A stretch of DNA of 64,000 bases, taken from Tanypteryx hageni (lineage: Eukaryota; Arthropoda; Insecta; Odonata; Petaluridae). Below, one piece after another: positions 59,400 to 64,000 of the stretch. A program made the translations under genes and the position numbers. Under the pieces are notes generated by a model. That model had not been told where the DNA came from. It ran no database searches and was given only the letters and a program-made list of their open reading frames with translations. Position 1 is the stretch's first letter; every line of letters starts with the position of its first letter. Location of the stretch: assembly GCA_028673005.1 (NCBI GenBank), contig CM054113.1, forward strand, positions 64,556,850 through 64,620,849, read 5' to 3'.

Positions 59400-59670
59400 T
59401 TCAACTACATCTTTATGCATTATATCTTATTGTTTCGATTTTCCTCTTATTTTCAGCAAATATTTGGATAATCTTTTGGCCTCTCTGCTATTAATTACTT
59501 AAAAAATATAATTAAAACAAAGATAACTTTCAAAAACACTGATTTGATTGTGCATGAAAGTCAAACCAGATCATAGCATATCTTGCTGATTTTTCATATC
59601 GAAATCATATACATTTGGAATACTTTTATGATAATCCCATCATATTTGATGGGCTATTACACTAGTATGT
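59400..59670 (+). repeat. Dispersed repeat family, copy in intron 6
   Basis: Close match to 44560-44795 in the same orientation, only about 230 bp after exon 6. Confidence 0.8.
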
Positions 59671-59867
59671 CTATAAATGGAGATACATAGAGCGATACAA
59701 ATGTAGCATTGTTTTTTTCATGCTTGAAATGAAAATTTACCTTATCTGATGAATTATATTAATTTCTGAAATATGTTGAAGATGTAATTTTTTCTTCCTT
59801 TTGCAATATATGCTACTATGACATATTTATTTACAAAATGAGCTAGAGAGACATCTATTCTATAATA

Positions 59868-61197
59868 TAAAAATTTGATGTGGCCACCACATGACTTTCT
59901 CCATACCTGTAATATTTTTAAAAATTCCTAATAGGTTACATGATAATAAATATTTTAAGGAACTGTGATAAAATTTAAAGACTACAAAGAACAGAAATAC
60001 ATTCAAACCATAGCCTTCTGATATTGGATATAGCCCTGAAACTCCAACAATTAAGAAAATAAAAAGGAGCGTTACTAAGATGTAACTAAGTGTAAATTGT
60101 TTACAATAGTTGCCGGTAGGTGGTGTGTTGGTGGCAACTAAAAAATTAGTTTTTAAAATATCTCTTAATGCATTATATGGGAAAATGTTTTGAACAAACA
60201 TTGTAGAAAATTAAATTTCCTATAACATTTATTCCAGTACTTATTTACATTTATCAAATATTGAAGCAAATATTAAAAAAACGGATAAGTGACAAGAGTA
60301 AACACCCACTTCCGGTTGACCGATGTTTACCGCAAACTAATCAGTTATTTTCCCTTGAACATAAATGTCAAATGTAATATTTCGTGTTGATCTGATTAAT
60401 AGTTTATTAGTTAGAACACCCACAAAATCCCAGTCACAGACACACCGACAGACATCATTGAGAAAATAGTCATGTTCATGGGACCTTAAAACATGTATTT
60501 CCGTTGAAATCTCGAATTCGATTTTTTTCATGAGAACAATACTTTCTCTATACGTTGTATATGGAGAAAGTAAAAATCTTGTGTACAAACCTCTTAGGTG
60601 CCCCATGCCACATTCTAATCTAGAAGGGTTAGAGATCTGAAGTTTGGCATGCTGTTCAGTCATATGACACAACCAACAGAAAAAAATCGAAAATCCCAAA
60701 AAATTGCATTTTTAGGGCGTCTTTTTCAACCCCATTGTTCCATTTCAATACCCCATAAGAAAAGCATGGGATCCAATGCAGGGAATTCTAAATTAAATTA
60801 TGTAAAATTGAGATATGAACTCAGGGGAAAAGCAGTTCTGTAGATGAAATAATGAAGATTTTTATTTTTGAAGATGAAATTCAAATCCATGCCGAACTAG
60901 CTTAAACATTTGTATTTAATGAGGTAATTTCACATTTTTTACTTTCTCCATATTTGTATAGAGAAAAGTATTGTTTTCATGAAAAAAATAGAATTCAAGA
61001 TTTCAATGGAAATACATACATGCTTTAAGGCTGTATCCATTATCAGAAGGCTATGGTTTGAGTTCATTTCTGTTCTTTGTAAAGACTAAATTTTTTTCGC
61101 AGTTCCTTAAACTATTTATTATCATTTAACCTATTCGGAATTTTTAGAAATATTACAGGGATGGAGAAAGTCATGTGGTGGCCACATCAGATTTTTT
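59868..61197. repeat. Large inverted repeat unit (about 165-bp arms, second inner pair)
   Basis: 59868-60030 and 61030-61197 are inverted copies (GATGTGGCCACCACATGACT; AACAGAAATACATTCAAACC). Within, 60485-60575 and 60940-61025 form a second inverted pair (ATGAAAAAAATNGAATTC, TTTACTTTCTCCATAT). A retroelement-like stretch with CAGACACACCGACAGACATC lies at 60430-60460. Either a composite foldback element or two head-to-head insertions. Confidence 0.7.
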
Positions 61198-61929
61198 AAA
61201 AAGTCATCTTATGGAGATTTTTGATCTGATTACAAATCTAATATCAGAATTCAAATACAATTATTAGTTTTCGAGAAAAAAAATGGTTAAAGTGGACAAT
61301 TTATATCAAACGGCAAAAAGGCGAAGAATCTATCCTAAATATGTCATAATGTCATGGCTTGGACCCTTTGGGCTGGTACGAGCTGCCAGTCGTATAGAAA
61401 GAAGTAAAGAACCAACTTGACTTAATCATCTTCCCTTAAAAGATAAAATGTTCATCTCTAAAACTTACATTGAACAACTGTAATAGTCTTTAACATTAAT
61501 GAAGTTTTAATTAAACATTTCTAGTCTTTTTAAGCATTTTCTCCAGAGAAAAATGGAAGAGTTGAAGAAGAAAAACGGATTAACTATTTTGTCTCTATGT
61601 GTACAAAAACGAATAGAAAAAGCTTAAATATTTCGCAGTCATAATGGAGTCAATGAATGGCAGTGTCTGATTTGGCTTCCACATAATCCCTGTCCATCTT
61701 TAAGATATTACTAAACACTTGTTACTATTGATTATCTATATAATTCTATAAGCTACGCCTATTTGTATTAAATTAACTTCTATAAATATGTTCTACACTA
61801 AAAGTAAACTAAAATAAACTATTAAAAAAATGAACGAGTGTTGAAAGGCAAAAATCACTATTTACATGCTACACGAGAGTGACGCAAAATCTACCCTGAG
61901 GCGGGTGCGCGTACTGACGTCACACAACG

Positions 61930-62046
61930 TGAAATCTTTAGAATTAAAAAAATATTTGTAATGACGAAATATGATAAATGAATGTTTTTTTATGTTGAGA
62001 TGATATGCTTGCAGAATGCAAGCACCAACTACTAGTATATATATAT
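61930..62046 (+). repeat. Direct repeat, copy 1
   Basis: GTGAAATCTTTAGAATTAAA, then GAGATGATATGCTTGCAGAA, ending at a TA run. Repeated at 62214-62336. Confidence 0.8.
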
Positions 62047-62213
62047 ATTATCATATATAGACGTTCCTTACAGAGGAGGATATAACATATAGGAGGATAC
62101 TAATGTTTAGGCACTTCCAGAAATTATTGTATAAAATTCTTAGAATTGCAAAGTTTTGGGAGTGTTTTAATCTATTATTTTTACATAAGGGAAAAACAAA
62201 AATCGCTGCAGAG

Positions 62214-62325
62214 GTGAAATCTTTAGAATTAAAAAAATATTTATAATGATAAAATATCTGTCTGAAAAATGAATGTTTTTTCAAGGTGAGATGATATGCT
62301 TGCAGAATGCTAGCATCTTCTACTA

Positions 62326-62336
<11 letters not shown>
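62214..62336 (+). repeat. Direct repeat, copy 2
   Basis: Same blocks as 61930-62046, again ending CTACTAGTGTATATATA. The two copies lie about 285 bp apart and both run into TA microsatellites. Confidence 0.8.
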
Positions 62337-62389
<53 letters not shown>

Positions 62390-62415
62390 ATATATATATA
62401 TATTATATATATATA
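62325..62415. repeat. (TA)n microsatellite left of the mariner
   Basis: Nearly pure TA with occasional AATA interruptions; ends at TA|CAGGGTGTCCC. Confidence 0.95.
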
Positions 62416-63335
62416 CAGGGTGTCCCAGAAGTCCGGCCACATAGGACAACTTTGTTATTTTGCAGAATATCTAAAAATAATAAGAGATCAAAGTTGTTTG
62501 CAATAGGCTATTTTTCGGGAGAAATATTGATTTTTTTCGTCTAGGACCTTCCGTTCGACCGCAATTCTCTTGGCTCATCAATGGTTAAGTGACTCTGTCC
62601 CAGAAGTCCGGCCACATAGGACAACTTTGTTATTTAGCAGATCTAAAAATAATAAGAGATTAAAGTTGTTTGCAATAGGCTATTTTTCGGGAAAAATGTT
62701 GATTTTTTTGTCTAAAGCCTTCCGTTCGATTGCTACTCTCTTGGCTCCTCAATGGTTAAGTGACTCGGCGAAAATTCCTACGTCCACATAAAGGAGCTAG
62801 GAGCCGGCTATGTGAATAGGAGTTGCAACAAAAATGAATAAAAACTCCAAAAACTCATGCAGCAGTGTATATTGCACATTTACAATAAATTTTCAAATTG
62901 GTATCCATGCTGGCGTACACTCATTCTGATTCGTTCCCTCAAGCTTCTCCGTACACGTAGCAATATTTGCGGAGTAATTTCTGCGCATGCTGCACAATGT
63001 TCTCCCGAAGTTCTTCAAGGCTTCTTATCCTGCTTAGACAACCAAAATCAACATTTCTCCCGAAAAATAGCCTATCGCAAACAATTTTGATCTCTTATTA
63101 TTTTTAGATATTCTGCAAAATAACAAAGTTGTCCTATGTGGCCAGACTTCTGGGACAGAGTCACTTAACCATTGATGAGCCAAGAGAATTGCGGTCGAAC
63201 AGAAGGTCCTAGACAAAAAAAATCAATATTTCTCCCGAAAAATAGCCTATTGCAAACAACTTTGATCTCTTATTATTTTTTAGATATTCTGCAAAATAAC
63301 AAAGTTGTCCTATGAGGCCGGACTTCTGGGACACC

Positions 63336-63338
<3 letters not shown>
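62416..63338. mobile_element. mariner-like element with duplicated terminal arms
   Basis: Ends CAGGGTGTCCCAGAAGTCCG on both sides (inverted), set in TA repeats as expected for a TA-targeting mariner. Each side carries the ~180-bp terminal arm twice in tandem: 62416-62592 and 62593-62765 on the left, about 63040-63160 and 63160-63338 on the right. Shared blocks include ACAACTTTGTTATTTTGCAG and TTTGCAATAGGCTATTTTTC. Between them is a transposase tail fragment. Confidence 0.8.
62850..63040 (-). pseudogene. mariner-like transposase C-terminal fragment
   Basis: The minus strand reads EHCAACAEITPQILLRVRRS, then LRERIRMSVRQHGYQFENLL and a stop. This is the typical tail of mariner-like DDE transposases in insects. 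Only about 60 residues remain, bounded by the inner terminal arms. Confidence 0.7.
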
Positions 63339-63341
<3 letters not shown>

Positions 63342-63410
<69 letters not shown>

Positions 63411-63595
63411 TAAGGAAAAGAAAAGGTAGTGATGAGGGTGGCAACAAGGTGTTGAGGGAAGCCCAGCGGACACTTAACAAGTTGAGAACCAAGCTGGCAG
63501 GCTACTGGGGGCGTCGAAGAGACACGTAAAACACACGAATACAAAAAACCACGCAAACTTATCGGGCCTATGCCCTTCTTCAGCGAAAGAGTATC

Positions 63596-63680
<85 letters not shown>
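63342..63680. repeat. Repeat bracketed by TA microsatellites, copy 2
   Basis: (TA)n at 63342-63405, a core at 63410-63600 (GGCAACAAGGTGTTGAGGGA; GAAGAGACACGTAAAACACA; TGCCCTTCTTCAGCG), then (GT)n(TA)n at 63597-63679. Inverse of the core at 31210-31385. Confidence 0.75.
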
Positions 63681-64000
63681 CCATTGCATGTCGCATTAAC
63701 ACGTGTACCGGATTTAGATTCCCGTAGTACACTTAGCTCATGGGCATTAAATTCAAAAAATGCCAGCAAAATCTTGTGGGCAGCTCAAATGTAATTTTCT
63801 TGGTTTAAAGGTATGATTTAATTAGTAAAAGATCAAATTAATGATTTAAATATACTTTTTACATTGTTGAAAGTGAATAGTAGAAATTTACCACCATGTA
63901 GAGCCAAAACGATTCAATTTTTGAAGAACTTATTTTTCAGGAATTATATAATATAAAAATGTAAATAAATAATCAGAGTATTGTAAAATAAACGTAAAAT

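Larger units (their letters stand above)
59170..64000 (+). other. Syntaxin-6 intron 6, incomplete
   Basis: No transmembrane exon recognised to the end of the window. Contains the repeat copies and the mariner listed separately. 61200-61925 and 63680-64000 show nothing I can name. Confidence 0.6.

Noticed and set aside
63273..63769. Ile-Tyr repeat peptides on both strands (also near 7500, 31150 and 62100-62400)
   Set aside because: Translations of TA microsatellites.

Overview
This is a eukaryotic nuclear genomic window, AT-rich and crowded with transposons, most likely from an arthropod (an insect is the best guess) with a large, repeat-laden genome. Genes are split by long introns. The DNA-transposon load is heavy and diverse: hAT, piggyBac, P element, pogo/Tigger and mariner. 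Microsatellites are long TA and CT runs. No bacterial or viral gene organisation is visible, and the species cannot be fixed from the sequence.

Two real host genes lie head to tail on the + strand. (1) The 3' part of a laminin gamma-chain gene (LAMC1 / Drosophila LanB2 type) occupies 8768-16912 as seven exons with compatible phases. Together they encode about 386 residues of the C-terminal coiled coil, ending in the Cys-containing tail; a roughly 1.05-1.45 kb 3'UTR follows. Its third intron in the window appears to be a GC-AG intron. The 5' exons lie to the left of the window. (2) Syntaxin-6 (STX6/Syx6, a TGN/endosomal Qc-SNARE) starts at 22768, has six recognisable exons up to 59169, and loses its last exon(s), with the membrane anchor, off the right edge. 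Its second intron (23187-45184, 22 kb) begins ATATCCTTTT, ends AC and has a TCCTTAAT branch site close to its end, the signature of a minor-spliceosome (U12-type) AT-AC intron.

Layout: 1-8767 is presumably laminin intron and holds a nest: TTAA-flanked piggyBac-type ends (208-6867) enclose a broken P-element/THAP transposase, itself interrupted by a broken hAT/ZMYM1-like element. 8768-16912 is the laminin 3' end, with a TIR repeat and a Tigger relic in its largest intron. 18937-20207 is a piggyBac relic between the genes. 22064-23186 is the syntaxin-6 5' end. 23187-45184 is the AT-AC intron with at least ten mobile or satellite units. 45185-46288 holds three syntaxin-6 exons. 46289-59074 is an intron carrying two pogo-type elements and a 4.5 kb hAT element with perfect target-site duplications. 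59170-64000 is the next intron, with inverted-repeat units and a mariner palindrome set between TA microsatellites.

No complete, intact transposase was found; every transposase trace carries stops, frameshifts or truncations. Functionally the two host genes are unrelated: one makes a basement-membrane chain, the other a vesicle-fusion SNARE. Intron and exon boundaries are inferred from conserved protein sequence, phase and splice motifs, without transcript data.
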